Assembly (NCBI GenBank): GCA_035358815.1
Contig: DAOPQC010000001.1
Location: 160,703-224,702, forward strand
DNA: 64,000 bases
Source: Thermoanaerobaculales bacterium
GTDB lineage: Bacteria; Acidobacteriota; Thermoanaerobaculia; Thermoanaerobaculales; Sulfomarinibacteraceae
Direction of reading: 5' to 3'
Part shown: positions 35,383-45,081 of the stretch, in pieces
Position numbering within the stretch: the stretch's first letter is position 1
Layout: the number at the start of each line of letters is the position of its first letter
Translations under genes and position numbers: made by a program
The notes under the pieces: generated by a model
What the model saw: the letters and a program-made list of their open reading frames with translations, nothing else
Told to the model about the DNA's origin: nothing
The model's database searches: none

Positions 35383-36833
35383 CCTGAACTCCCTTTCTCT
35401 GACATCGAGTTTTGGTCCTGCTCAGCGGCAGTGGCTCCGACCGGCCAGCCGCCGCCGAGCGCCTTGTAGAGCTGGATCAGCGAGCCCACGTGCGCGCTGA
35501 TGCTCGAAACCTCGTCGATCTCGGCGTTGAACAGCGATCGCTGGGCGTCGAGGACCTCGAGGTAGTCGGTGACGCCGCCGCGGTAGCGCAGCTCGGACAG
35601 CTCGAGCACCTTGCGCTCGGCGACCACCCGCTCGGCCTGCGATCCGCGCTGCTCGCCGGCCTTCTGCAGGCCGATCAGCGCGTCCTCGACCTCGCGCAGC
35701 GCCTGCAGGACGGTGCGCTCGTACGCGTAGACCGCCTGCCGCTGCTGCGACTCCCGCACCTCCACCCGCCGCCGGTTCTTCCCGCCCTGGAAGATCGGCT
35801 GCAGGAGGCCGGCGAAGATGTTCCAGCTCTCGCTCGAGCCGTCGAGCAGCTCGCTCAGGTCGGTGCTCGCGAAGCCGTAGGTGCCGGTGAGCGCGATCTG
35901 GGGGTAGAGCATGGCCCTGGCCTCGCCGATCCGGGCGTTGGCGGAGATCAGCTGCTCCTCGGCCTGGCGGACGTCCGGGCGCCGCTCGAGCAGCGCCGCC
36001 GGCAGGCCGGCCGGCACCTCCGGGGGAATCGGCTGCGCGCCCACCGCGCGCCCCCGGGGGACGGCCGACGGGTTGCGCCCGAGCAGGTACGAGATCTCGT
36101 TCTCCTTCTGCGCGACCAGCCCCTCGAGCTGGAAGACGTAGGACTGGACGCGGTACATCTCCGCCTCGGCCTGGCGGGAGTCCAGCTCGGGCGTGAGCCC
36201 GCCCTCGAAGCGGTCGCGGGCGAGCCCGAGGTACTCGCGCCGCGACTCCAGGGTCCGCCGGGTGATCTCGAGCCTCCAGTCGAGATCGCGCAGCTCGACG
36301 TAGGCCCGCGCCACGTTGGCCACCACGGCGATGGCGACCGCCCGCCGCGCCTCCTCGGTGGCGAGAAGGTTCGCGAGCTCGGCCTCGTTGGCGCGCCGGA
36401 TGCGGCCGAAGAAGTCGAGCTCCCAGGACAGCCCGACGTCCAGGCCGTATCGCTCCATGCTGGTGTCGACGCCGCCTTCAGGGGTGTGGGTCAGGCTGCC
36501 GCCGCTGAACTGCAGGCTCCCCGCGGTCGCACTCGCGTCGATTTTGGGGTAGAGGTCGGCGCGGCTGTAGCCGTAGGTCGCCCGCGCCTCCTCGATGCGC
36601 TCGATCGCGATCTTGAGGTCGCGGTTCTCGGCGAGCGCGGTTCTGATCAGGCTCTGCAGCTGCTCGTCCTGGAACAGCTCCCACCAGGGCAGGTTCGCGA
36701 TCGAGGCCTCTGCGGCGGCGGCCTGCCGCCAGCCCTCGGGAGTGGCGATCGGCGGCCGCTGGTAGTCGGGGCCCAGGGTGCAGGCCGCGGCGAGCGAGCA
36801 GAGCACGGCTGCGATCAGGACTCGACGTGCCAT
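35379..36833 (-). CDS. RND outer-membrane factor (NodT/OprM type), second system
   Basis: A 484-residue outer-membrane lipoprotein with a lipobox (LAAAC, Cys16) followed by TLGPDYQRPPIATPEGW, the typical start of OprM/NodT proteins. Two TolC repeats give a 12-helix trimeric tunnel. Conserved stretches include GLSWELDFFGRIRRANEAELANL and ALTGTYGFASTDLSELL. It works with the adaptor and pump encoded upstream on the minus strand. Its ATG lies one base after the pump stop codon (TGAGATG). I chose the ATG ending at 36833 rather than one 27 codons earlier, because the lipoprotein signal starts there. Confidence 0.92.
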   Translation of the reverse strand: MARRVLIAAVLCSLAAACTLGPDYQRPPIATPEGWRQAAAAEASIANLPWWELFQDEQLQSLIRTALAENRDLKIAIERIEEARATYGYSRADLYPKIDASATAGSLQFSGGSLTHTPEGGVDTSMERYGLDVGLSWELDFFGRIRRANEAELANLLATEEARRAVAIAVVANVARAYVELRDLDWRLEITRRTLESRREYLGLARDRFEGGLTPELDSRQAEAEMYRVQSYVFQLEGLVAQKENEISYLLGRNPSAVPRGRAVGAQPIPPEVPAGLPAALLERRPDVRQAEEQLISANARIGEARAMLYPQIALTGTYGFASTDLSELLDGSSESWNIFAGLLQPIFQGGKNRRRVEVRESQQRQAVYAYERTVLQALREVEDALIGLQKAGEQRGSQAERVVAERKVLELSELRYRGGVTDYLEVLDAQRSLFNAEIDEVSSISAHVGSLIQLYKALGGGWPVGATAAEQDQNSMSEKGSSG

Positions 36834-36834
36834 C

Positions 36835-39800
36835 TCAGTGCCCTCCCTCGATCCGCGCCGCCTCGGCGCCTGGCTCGGCCGCCGCCCGCTTCCGCTTGCC
36901 GAGGCCCTCGACAAAGACGAAGTTGCCCGGGATGAGGAAGACGCCGACGGCGGTCGCGATCAGCATCCCGAAGAAGACCGCGGTGCCCATCACGTTCTGC
37001 GCGCCGGCCCCGGCCCCGGTCGCCTTCATCAGCGGAATGACGCCCAGGATGAAGGCGAAGGCGGTCATCAGGATCGGCCGGAAGCGCACTCGCGCCGACT
37101 CCAGGGCGGCGTCCTCGAGCGGCGTGCCCTCCTCGTGCTTGACCTTCGCGAACTCGACGATCAGGATTGCGTTCTTGGCGGCCAGTCCGATCAGCATGAT
37201 GACGCCGATCTGGACGTAGACGTTGTTGTCGAAGCCGAGCAGCCAGACCCCGAAGAAGGCGCCCAGCGCGACCAGCGGCGAGCCCAGCAGCACCGCCCAC
37301 GGCAGCCGCCAGCTCTCGTAGAGCGCGGCCAGGAGCAGGAAGACGACGACGATCGCGGCGATCATCGTCGGGGTTGCCGGCGGCGCGACCTTCTCCTGGT
37401 AGGACATCTGGGAGTAGGCGTAGCCCGTCTCCGCAGGCATCGTCGCGGCAAACACCTCTTCGAGGGCGGCCAGCGCCTGGCCCGAGGCGAATCCCCTGGC
37501 CGGTACGCCGTTGAGCTCCACCGAGCGCATCAGGTTGAAGCGGTTGGTCATCTCGGTCCCCGGCTGGGGCGAGACCGTGACCAGGGTGGCGAGCGGCATC
37601 ATGACGCCGGTGGACTCGCTGCGGACCCAGATCCGGCCGATGTCGTCGGGCGTGCGGCGGTAGTCGGCGTCGGCCTGGACGTAGACCCGGTACAGCCGCC
37701 CGAAGCGGTTGAAGTCGTTGACGTAGCTGCCGCCCAGGCTGGCGGCGAGGGTCTGGAAGGCCTGGTTGACCGGCACCCCCATCTTGCGCGCCTTGTCACG
37801 GTCGAGCTCGACCTTCACCTGCGGGTAGCGGGGGTCGAACGAGGTGAAGAGGTTGCCGATCTCCGGCCGCTTCCTCGCCGCCTCCTGGAATTGCCGGGAG
37901 AGCTCGCCGAGATGCTCGACGCTGAGACCGCCGCTGCGGTCCTGGAGGATGAAGTTGAAGCCGGCCGAGGCGCCGAAGCCGGTGATGGCCGGGATGTTGA
38001 ACGGGAAGATGATCGCCTCCGGGATGCGGGCGAACTGGCCCTGCAGGCGCGCCATCACGCCGGTCACGTGCGCCTGCTCGCCATGCCGCTCCTCCCACGG
38101 CTTGAGCCGGACGAAGACCGTCCCGAAGTTGGGCTGGAAGGTGGCGGTGACCGCGCCGTAGCCGCCGATCGTCTGGTAGGACTCGACCTCCTCGATCGTG
38201 CCGCCGATCTTCTCGACCTGGGCCAGCACCGCGCTCGTCCGCTCGAGCGAGGCGCCCGGCGGCAGCGTCACGTTGATGCCGAAGATCCCCTGGTCCTCGT
38301 CGGGGACGAAGCCGGCGCGCAGGGCGCCGCCGAACAGGCCCGCTCCCACCAGGACGACGGCAACGATGACAACGGTCAGGAACGACCGGCGCACCAGCAT
38401 CCGGGCGCCGTGGACGTAGCCATCGGTCGTGCGCTGGAAGACGCGATTGAACCAGTTGAAGAAGGCTCCGAGGGGGCCGCGCATCGGCCTGGCCGGCCTC
38501 AGCACCATGGCGGAGAGAGCGGGGGAGAGCGAGAGCGCGCTGAACGCCGACAGCAGCACCGAGATCGCGATGGTGAGCGCGAACTGCTGGTACATCCGGC
38601 CGGTGAGACCGGGGATGAAGGCCACCGGGACGAACACCGCGGACAGGATGAGCGCGATGCCGATGACCGGGGCCGACACCTCCTTCATCGCCTGCACCGT
38701 CGCGTCCCTGGGGCTCATCCCGTGCTCGATGTGATGCATCACCGCCTCGACGACCACGATCGCGTCGTCGACCACGATGCCGATCGCGAGCACGAGGCCG
38801 AACATCGACAGGGTGTTGACCGAGAAGCCCAGCAACGGGAAGAAGATGAAGGTGCCGATCAGCGACACCGGCACGGTCACCAGCGGGATGATGGTGGCGC
38901 GCGGGTTTTGCAGGAAGACGAAGACCACCAGGGTGACCAGGATGAAGGCCTCGATGAAGGTGTGGACGATCGACTCGATCGAGGCCTCGACCGCGGGGGT
39001 GGTGTCGTAGACGATCCGGTAGTCCGTGTCGGGGGGGAAGAAGCCCTTCGCCTGCCGCATCGTCTCGTAGATCCTCTCCGAGGCCTGGAGCTGGTCGGCG
39101 CCGGGCAGCAGGTAGACGGCCATCGACCCTGCGGGCTGGCCGTTGAGGCGTCCGAAGGAGTTGTAGTCCTGGGACCCGAGCTCGACCCGGCCGACGTCCC
39201 GGATCCTGATCTGGGCGCCGGTTGAGGTCTCGCGGATGATGATGTTCGCGAACTCCTCCTCGGTGACCAGGCGGCTCGGCGCGCTCACCGTGTAGGTGAA
39301 CTCCTGGTCCGCGGGCGAGGGCCGCATCCCGACCCGGCCGGCCGGGGCCTGCAGGTTCTGCTCCTTGATCGCCGACATGATGTCCGACGGCGTCAGCTCG
39401 AGCTTGGCCAGCTTGTCCGGCTCGAGCCAGATCCGCATGCCGTAGTCGGTGCCGCCGAAGAGGTCGACCTGGGCGATGCCGGGGACGCGCAGGATCTGAT
39501 CGCGCAGGTTGATGCCGCAGTAGTTGATCAGGAACTCCGAGTCGTAGCTGCCGTTCGGCGAGTAGAGCGAGATCAGCATCAGGATGCTGGGGCTCTGCTT
39601 CTTGACCGTGACCCCCTGCGCGATCACCTCCTGGGGCAGGCGGGACTGGGCCGAGGACACCCGGTTCTGGGTCATCACGTTGGCCATGTCCTGGTTGGTT
39701 CCGACCTCGAAGCTGACGTCGAGCAGCATGCGGCCGTCGCTGGTGTTCGACGACTTCATGTAGATCATGCCCTCGACGCCGTTGACCTCCTGCTCGATCG

Positions 39801-39990
39801 GCGTCGCCACTGACTGCTCGACCGCGACCGCCGAGGCGCCGGGGTAGTTGGCGGTGATGCGGATGATCGGCGGCGCCAGGAAGGGGTACTGCTCGAAGGA
39901 CAGGTTGCGCAGGCTGTTGAGCCCGAGCAGCACGATGATGATCGCGATGACGATGGCGACGATCGGCCGCCGGATGAAGAAGTTCGCCAT
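36835..39990 (-). CDS. RND efflux pump inner-membrane transporter (AcrB/HAE1 type), second system
   Basis: A 1051-residue RND pump with standard MexB/AcrB beginnings (MANFFIRRPIVAIVIAIIIV, FEQYPFLAPPIIRI). The proton-relay Asp pair is in GIVVDDAIVVVEAV. The pore and docking domains are complete; the end carries the usual GLAAKNAILIVEFAK helix. It is closer in type to AcrB than the first pump (14994), whose N-terminus is of the LPINLLPSLDIP class, so the two systems probably differ in substrates. It starts two bases after the adaptor stop codon and ends one base before the duct gene. The four-gene operon is therefore tightly packed. Confidence 0.94.
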   Translation of the reverse strand: MANFFIRRPIVAIVIAIIIVLLGLNSLRNLSFEQYPFLAPPIIRITANYPGASAVAVEQSVATPIEQEVNGVEGMIYMKSSNTSDGRMLLDVSFEVGTNQDMANVMTQNRVSSAQSRLPQEVIAQGVTVKKQSPSILMLISLYSPNGSYDSEFLINYCGINLRDQILRVPGIAQVDLFGGTDYGMRIWLEPDKLAKLELTPSDIMSAIKEQNLQAPAGRVGMRPSPADQEFTYTVSAPSRLVTEEEFANIIIRETSTGAQIRIRDVGRVELGSQDYNSFGRLNGQPAGSMAVYLLPGADQLQASERIYETMRQAKGFFPPDTDYRIVYDTTPAVEASIESIVHTFIEAFILVTLVVFVFLQNPRATIIPLVTVPVSLIGTFIFFPLLGFSVNTLSMFGLVLAIGIVVDDAIVVVEAVMHHIEHGMSPRDATVQAMKEVSAPVIGIALILSAVFVPVAFIPGLTGRMYQQFALTIAISVLLSAFSALSLSPALSAMVLRPARPMRGPLGAFFNWFNRVFQRTTDGYVHGARMLVRRSFLTVVIVAVVLVGAGLFGGALRAGFVPDEDQGIFGINVTLPPGASLERTSAVLAQVEKIGGTIEEVESYQTIGGYGAVTATFQPNFGTVFVRLKPWEERHGEQAHVTGVMARLQGQFARIPEAIIFPFNIPAITGFGASAGFNFILQDRSGGLSVEHLGELSRQFQEAARKRPEIGNLFTSFDPRYPQVKVELDRDKARKMGVPVNQAFQTLAASLGGSYVNDFNRFGRLYRVYVQADADYRRTPDDIGRIWVRSESTGVMMPLATLVTVSPQPGTEMTNRFNLMRSVELNGVPARGFASGQALAALEEVFAATMPAETGYAYSQMSYQEKVAPPATPTMIAAIVVVFLLLAALYESWRLPWAVLLGSPLVALGAFFGVWLLGFDNNVYVQIGVIMLIGLAAKNAILIVEFAKVKHEEGTPLEDAALESARVRFRPILMTAFAFILGVIPLMKATGAGAGAQNVMGTAVFFGMLIATAVGVFLIPGNFVFVEGLGKRKRAAAEPGAEAARIEGGH

Positions 39991-39992
39991 GG

Positions 39993-41174
39993 CTAGCTCC
40001 CTGCGGAGGGAGCCGCCCCCCCGGCGCCGCCTGCGGCAAGGCCGGTCTCCGAGATGGTCACCATCTCGGGGGTCACGGTGGCGCCGGGCCGCAGCTTCTG
40101 GAGGCCCTCGACCACGATCCGCTCGCCGGCGGCCAGGCCCGAGTCGACGACCCATAGCGATCCGATCCTCTGACCCGTCTGCACCTGGCGGAGCTCGATC
40201 GTGTTGTCAGCGCCAACCACCGCGACGCGGTCGATGCCCTGCATCTCGAGGACCGCGCGCTGGGGAACCAGGATGGCGTCCTTCTTGAGGTCGACCGCCG
40301 CCCGCACCCGGCCGTACTGCCCCGGGCGAACGACCCCGCCAGGGTTCGGGAAGGAGGCCTCGAGCATGATCGTGCCGGTCCGCGGGTCCACGGAGCGGTC
40401 GATGAACACGAACCGTCCGGTGTGGGGGTGGACCGATCCGTCGGCCAGCAGCAGCTCGATGGGCATATCCGGATTGCCGGTAGACCCTCGCTCCGCGTTC
40501 CTCCTCGCGGCGATGAGGTAGCCGCGCTCGGGGAGCGTGAAGCGGATGTTGATCGGGTCGATCTTCGAGACCTGGGTGAGCAGCGTGCTCTGGCCGCGCC
40601 CCACCAGCGTGCCCGGGTAGACCTCGGTCTTGCCGACCATGCCGGCGTCGGGCGCGTGCACCCGGGTGTAGGAGAGGTCGAGCTTGGCGCTCTCGACGGC
40701 GGCGCGGGCCGCCTCGACCGCCGACGCCTGGGCGCGCTCTACCGCCACCGCGGTGTCGTACTGCTGGCGCGAGATCGCGTTCTTGGCGACCAGCGGTTCG
40801 TACAGCACCACGTCCTGGTGGGCCCGCTGCAGCTCGGCCTCGGCCTGGGCGAGGGTGGCGTTGGCCCTGGCGAGCGAGGCCTCGAAGGGGCGCGGGTCGA
40901 TGGTGTAGAGCAGCTGCCCCTTGCTGACCATCGTGCCCTCGGCAAAGTCCACGCTCTCGACGAAGCCCTCGACCCGGGCCCGGATCTCGATCTCGGTGTT
41001 GCCGCGGGTCTCGCCGATCGCTTCCATGAAGATCGGGACGTCGCGCACCAGGACCTCGGCGGCCTTGACCGGGACCGGCGGCGGGGGAGGGGCGGGCGCC
41101 TTCTTGCAGGCGACCGCTGCAGCCAGCGAGACGAGCACAGCACAAACGATGATGGGGGTGAATCGGTGTCGCAT
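39993..41174 (-). CDS. RND efflux periplasmic adaptor lipoprotein, second system
   Basis: A 393-residue AcrA/MexE-type adaptor. The signal peptide ends in a lipobox (AVAC, followed by KKAPAPPPPPVPV, a proline-rich linker). The lipoyl motif ARVEGFVESVDFAEGTMVSKGQLLYTIDP is typical of this class. A short coiled coil, then RGTLVG/GLVTQVSKIDPI-type barrel residues (STLLTQVSKIDPINIRF), follow. It connects the pump to the OprM-like duct. GGAGGAGGGG precedes two adjacent ATG codons; I use the second (ending at 41174) for better spacing, the other adds one Met. It is the first gene of the operon; no regulator is adjacent. Confidence 0.9.
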   Translation of the reverse strand: MRHRFTPIIVCAVLVSLAAAVACKKAPAPPPPPVPVKAAEVLVRDVPIFMEAIGETRGNTEIEIRARVEGFVESVDFAEGTMVSKGQLLYTIDPRPFEASLARANATLAQAEAELQRAHQDVVLYEPLVAKNAISRQQYDTAVAVERAQASAVEAARAAVESAKLDLSYTRVHAPDAGMVGKTEVYPGTLVGRGQSTLLTQVSKIDPINIRFTLPERGYLIAARRNAERGSTGNPDMPIELLLADGSVHPHTGRFVFIDRSVDPRTGTIMLEASFPNPGGVVRPGQYGRVRAAVDLKKDAILVPQRAVLEMQGIDRVAVVGADNTIELRQVQTGQRIGSLWVVDSGLAAGERIVVEGLQKLRPGATVTPEMVTISETGLAAGGAGGAAPSAGS

Positions 41175-41177
41175 CAT

Positions 41178-41539
41178 GACCCCTCCTCCCGGAGCGTCAG
41201 GCAAGCGTTGTCGACGCCTTGAGTACTCAGCATGGTGGCGGCTAAGTCTACTCCAACTTGCCCTTCACAGGCGCTTGCGCTGCCACGGCGGAGGCTACTT
41301 CACGGTGGCGGCGGCGGCATCCGCAAATTTGCGGGCTTCGGCGATAGTTGGCCGATGCTACCCTCGATCGGAGGTCCACGGCCCCTGGTGGAGCGACTGG
41401 GCACAGTCGATCGCCGCCCTGCGAGCACGAGGCGGTTCTGGGAGGGTCGTCTTCGTCGCAGGACGGGAGGCGGGCCACGGGCAACGCAACGATTCCGGGC
41501 GGATCCACGATCCGTCGACGTGCAGCTGAGGTGGATACG
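41178..41539. other. 362-base gap with no clear gene
   Basis: It separates the second RND operon (minus) from the GDPD gene (plus). Open frames on both strands run through it but lack ribosome sites and any recognisable protein. A plus-strand GCTACCCT (41357-41364) weakly resembles the -10 class, with a long leader. Base composition dips to near 62% G+C at 41225-41350. Confidence 0.5.
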
Positions 41540-43417
41540 ATGTGGAAGCAAACGCGCGGGCTACTGGCGGATGCCGTTCGCGATGCCCTCCACTCGTGGC
41601 GGAGCCTGCTGCTGACCGACCTGGCCTACAAGGCGCTCGCTGTCATGGTGCTCGGTCCACTGACCCTGCTGCTGCTGCGCTGGATCATGTTCAGCCCCCG
41701 CAACAGGGTCGTGGCGGACGCCGACATTCTCCGCTTCTTCGTGACCACTCGCGCCGGGGTCGCAGCGCTCATCGTGGGTGGCGCGGTCTTCCTCGCCATC
41801 AGCGCTCTCGAGCTGGCCTGCCTGATGGGCATCGGCTTCACCGCAGCCCAGGGGTCGCGCCTGACCGCGAGGGAGGCGCTCGTGGTCGGCGGGCGTCAGG
41901 CGCTCGACGTGCTCCGCCTCACTCTGCACATCGTGCTGCGCCTGCTGGCCGCCGCCGCGCCGCTGCTCGCTCTGCTCGGCCTCGGCTACTGGGCGCTGCT
42001 CGGCCGCCACGACATCAACTACTACCTGGCTGAGCGGCCAGCGGCCTTCTGGGCGGCCGCAGCCCTCGCTGCGGTGGTTGGCGCCGGGCTGGCGAGCGTG
42101 CTGGGCTGGATGATCGCCCGCTGGGTGTTCGCGCTGCCGCTGGTCCTGTTCGAGGACGTCAACCCGCGGCGGGCGCTCGCCGAGAGCGCGAGGCGGTCGG
42201 TCGGCGAACGTCGGATCATCCTGGGGGTGATTGCGATGTGGTTGGCGGGCGCGGTGGCGCTTGCAGCCGCCGTCACATCGCTCCCCGAGGCGCTCGGCCG
42301 AGCTGCCGCGCCGCTGCTTTCCGGCTCGCTCGCGGCGCTGCTCGTGTTCATCGCCGCGCTGGCGGTCCTGTGGTTTGCCGCCGGCCTCGCGGTCAGCATC
42401 GTCAACGTCTCGCTGCTCGCGCTGCTCCTGGTCCGGCTCTACCTGCGCCTCGGCGATCCGCGCTCGCCCAGCCTGCCGGAGGCGCCGAGCTGGGCGCGCC
42501 CCGGCGAGCCCGCCTGGATCCCCCGATCGTTCAGGATCGGCGCGGCGGTCCTCGCCGCGGCTGTCGTGGTCAACATCGCCCTCCTCAACCTGGCGGCGTC
42601 GCGGCGCGACCGCCCGGTGCTGGTGATCGCGCATCGCGGCGCCTCGGCGGCGGCGCCCCAGAACACGCTGGCCGCGTTTCGACTGGCGGTCGAGCAGGGG
42701 GCGGACCTCGTCGAGCTCGACGTCCAGGAGTCGGCGGACGGCGAGGTGCTGGTCGTGCACGACAGCGATCTCATGAACGTGGCCGGCGTCTCCATGCAGA
42801 TCTGGAGCGCCCCGGCGGCAACGCTGCGCTCGGTCGACGTCGGCAGCCGCGCCGGCCCTCGGTTCGCCGGCGAGCGGGTGCCGACTCTCGCCGAGGCGCT
42901 CGCGGTCTGCAAGGGCCGCACGGGCGTGCTCATCGAGCTCAAGTCCTATGGCCACAACCAGCGCCTCGAGGAGAGGGTGGTCTCGATCGTCGAGGCGTCC
43001 GGCATGGAGAAGCAGTGCCTCTACATGTCGATGGACCACACCGTGGCGTGGAAGCTCAAGCATCTGCGGCCCAATTGGCGCGTTGGGGTGCTTGTCGCCA
43101 AGGCGGTGGGGGATGTCAGGAAGCTCGGCGCCGACTTCCTGGCGGTCGAGGCGAGGATGGCCACTCCGCGTTTCGTGCGTCGCGCCCATCGCGCCGGCCA
43201 GCAGGTCTACGTGTGGACCGTCAACGACCCGGCGTGGATGCTCAGCGCGATGAGCCGCGGCGCGGACGGGCTCATCACCGACGTGCCGGACGAGGCGCGA
43301 CGGGTGGTGGCGCGTCGGGCCGGGATGAGTGACGCTCAGCGGGTGGCGCTGGCGCTGCTGATCCGCGCCGGAGCGAGGACCGAAATGCTGGCCGCCGAGG
43401 ACGACCTGCAGCCATGA
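41540..43417 (+). CDS. Membrane glycerophosphodiester phosphodiesterase
   Basis: A 625-residue protein with two parts. The first about 340 residues hold about eight transmembrane helices of the GDPD-associated membrane domain. The rest is a TIM-barrel GDPD that hydrolyses glycerophosphodiesters (or a related lipid headgroup) to glycerol-3-phosphate. Catalytic residues are present: H365-R366 (AHRGAS), metal ligands E392 and D394 (VELDVQ), H407 (VVHD) and the Glu of LIELKS. The usual ENT after HRG is QNT here; that Glu is not a metal ligand in known structures. The ATG at 41540 has only a weak ribosome site. Similar two-part proteins are thought to act on membrane lipids or teichoic-type polymers. 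Confidence 0.85.
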   Translation: MWKQTRGLLADAVRDALHSWRSLLLTDLAYKALAVMVLGPLTLLLLRWIMFSPRNRVVADADILRFFVTTRAGVAALIVGGAVFLAISALELACLMGIGFTAAQGSRLTAREALVVGGRQALDVLRLTLHIVLRLLAAAAPLLALLGLGYWALLGRHDINYYLAERPAAFWAAAALAAVVGAGLASVLGWMIARWVFALPLVLFEDVNPRRALAESARRSVGERRIILGVIAMWLAGAVALAAAVTSLPEALGRAAAPLLSGSLAALLVFIAALAVLWFAAGLAVSIVNVSLLALLLVRLYLRLGDPRSPSLPEAPSWARPGEPAWIPRSFRIGAAVLAAAVVVNIALLNLAASRRDRPVLVIAHRGASAAAPQNTLAAFRLAVEQGADLVELDVQESADGEVLVVHDSDLMNVAGVSMQIWSAPAATLRSVDVGSRAGPRFAGERVPTLAEALAVCKGRTGVLIELKSYGHNQRLEERVVSIVEASGMEKQCLYMSMDHTVAWKLKHLRPNWRVGVLVAKAVGDVRKLGADFLAVEARMATPRFVRRAHRAGQQVYVWTVNDPAWMLSAMSRGADGLITDVPDEARRVVARRAGMSDAQRVALALLIRAGARTEMLAAEDDLQP

Positions 43418-43530
43418 GCGGCGACCGCAGCGGCCCGCTGGCCGCCGACGACACCGAGCTGATTCTCGTGGGCCTCGGCACACCGCTCGACGCCGACCGG
43501 CGGCTGCTGCCGGCTGCCGTGGGGGAGTAA
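43414..43530 (+). CDS. Possible 38-residue coupled small protein
   Basis: This ATG overlaps the GDPD stop codon (ATGA), and 38 codons follow before a TAA stop. The sequence is acidic and Leu-rich (ADDTELILVGLGTPLDADRR) with no membrane helix. The ATGA overlap and the rare TAA stop are the only support; there is no separate ribosome site, and high-GC DNA yields many chance frames. It could equally be noise. Confidence 0.3.
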   Translation: MSGDRSGPLAADDTELILVGLGTPLDADRRLLPAAVGE

Positions 43531-43601
43531 TGCGATGCCGAGCGTGGTTTCCTCTCCGCAGCCGCCACCGCGTGACGCGGTCGCGGGTCGATCGTCCTCG
43601 T

Positions 43602-43620
43602 CGGGAACGGGAACGGGCGC
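43602..43620. repeat. Short GGGAAC array, G-rich on plus strand
   Basis: Three CGGGAA/CGGGCG units, too short for a four-tract G-quadruplex. It lies 87 bases before the DUF3300 gene, just ahead of a TACAAT. Confidence 0.8.
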
Positions 43621-43635
43621 AGAATGCGCGCAGGA

Positions 43636-43641
43636 TACAAT
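43636..43641 (+). promoter_or_regulatory. -10-like TACAAT upstream of the DUF3300 gene
   Basis: GGATACAATAC lies 66 bases before the start at 43707. There is no -35 at proper spacing. Confidence 0.4.
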
Positions 43642-43706
43642 ACTCGGCAGCCCTTCGCGGCCGCAGGCAGGATCGACCCCGGTCACGCCGGCATGAAAGG
43701 GAGCGC

Positions 43707-45077
43707 ATGATCATGCAGCTTCGATGTTCGCGGTTGAGAGCAGGGAACCCGGTCCAGCTCCGTCCCACAGCGATCGTCTGTGGCGTCCTGCTGGCGCTCG
43801 CCGCAGGCGCGGCGTTCTCCCAGGAGGAGGAACCGCCGCTGCCGGTGCTGACCCGGGGCGGGCAGCCGGCGGGAGCGCCCACCGCGGAGGCCGCTGCAGA
43901 GGAAACCGCAGCCAAGCTGCCGCCGGAGCAGCTCGACTCGCTGGTCGCACCGATCGCCCTCTACCCCGACCCGCTGCTCGCCCAGACGCTGGTCGCCTCG
44001 ACGTACCCGCTCGAGCTCGTCCAGCTCCAGCAGTGGATGGCGAAGAACCCGGACGTCACGGGCGACGCGCTGGCCGAGGCGGTGGCCAAGCAGCCGTGGG
44101 ATCCGAGCATCCAGTCGATGGCGGCGGTCCCGGATGTGGTCAAGCGACTGGTGGACGACATCCAGTGGACCACCGACCTCGGCAACGCCTTCCTCGCGCA
44201 GCAGGACGACGTCATGGACGCCGTCCAGCGGATGCGCAAGAAGGCCCAGGACAAGGGCGCCCTCGAGTCCAACGAGCAGCAGATCGTCGAGACCAGGGTC
44301 GTCGAGGAGAAGACGGTCATCGTCGTGGAGTCCGCCGATCCCGAGGTCATCTACGTGCCGTCCTACAACCCGACCGTCGTCTATGGGGCGCCCTACTACC
44401 CCTACCCGCCGATCTACTACCCCTACTACCCGCCGGGCGCAGCGTTCGTTTCGTTCAGCTTCGGGTTCATGTGGGGCGCGGCGTGGGGCGGCTCGTGCTG
44501 CGGCTGCGGCTGGGGCGGCAACGACATCGATATCAACGTCGACAACAACTTCAACCGAAACGAAATCAACCGGGGCGATCGGGGCGGCGCCGGCAGCGGG
44601 AAGTGGGAGCACAACGCGCAGCACCGCGGCGGCACGCCGTACTCGGACCGGGCGACCGCGAACAAGTACGGCGGCTCGGCTCGCGGCGACTCGCTCGCGA
44701 ACCGTCAGGCGAGCGCCCGCCAACAGGGCGGCCGGCAGACGGCCGGCGCCGCCAACCGGGCCGGAGGCGCCGGCGTCAGCAACCGCGCCGGCGGGACCGG
44801 CGGCCGCGCGGACACCTCCGGTCTGGCCGCCCACCAGTTCGGCGGCTCGGCGAGCCGCAGCTCCTACTCCGGCGCGTCGACGCGGAGCAGCGGCGGCGAC
44901 CGGGTCGGCAATCGCAGCGTCCCCAAGAGCACCGGGTCGCGGTCCAGCCTCAGCGGCGGCTCGCGGGGCTACAGCGGCTCGAGCGCCCGGATGAGCAGCT
45001 CGCGCGGCGCCTCGAGCATGGGAGGCGGCATGAGAGGCGGGGGCGGCGGCATGCGGGGCGGCGGCGGGCGGAGGTGA
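43707..45077 (+). CDS. DUF3300-type secreted protein
   Basis: A 456-residue exported protein. After the signal peptide (VCGVLLALAAGAAFSQ) comes the DUF3300 core: LVAPIALYPDPLLAQTLVASTYPLELVQLQQW, QPWDPSIQSM and ADPEVIYVPSYNPTVVYG. A Tyr/Pro-rich stretch, a Cys-Gly cluster (GGSCCGCGWGG) and a long Gly/Ser/Arg/Asn tail (about 300-456) follow. The family is widespread in Gram-negative bacteria and of unknown function. Four bases separate it from the DUF2950 gene, its usual neighbour. AAGGGAG is close to both possible starts (ATG 43707 and ATG 43713). The tail composition suggests a disordered surface or matrix-binding segment. Confidence 0.85.
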   Translation: MIMQLRCSRLRAGNPVQLRPTAIVCGVLLALAAGAAFSQEEEPPLPVLTRGGQPAGAPTAEAAAEETAAKLPPEQLDSLVAPIALYPDPLLAQTLVASTYPLELVQLQQWMAKNPDVTGDALAEAVAKQPWDPSIQSMAAVPDVVKRLVDDIQWTTDLGNAFLAQQDDVMDAVQRMRKKAQDKGALESNEQQIVETRVVEEKTVIVVESADPEVIYVPSYNPTVVYGAPYYPYPPIYYPYYPPGAAFVSFSFGFMWGAAWGGSCCGCGWGGNDIDINVDNNFNRNEINRGDRGGAGSGKWEHNAQHRGGTPYSDRATANKYGGSARGDSLANRQASARQQGGRQTAGAANRAGGAGVSNRAGGTGGRADTSGLAAHQFGGSASRSSYSGASTRSSGGDRVGNRSVPKSTGSRSSLSGGSRGYSGSSARMSSSRGASSMGGGMRGGGGGMRGGGGRR

Positions 45078-45081
45078 CGCG

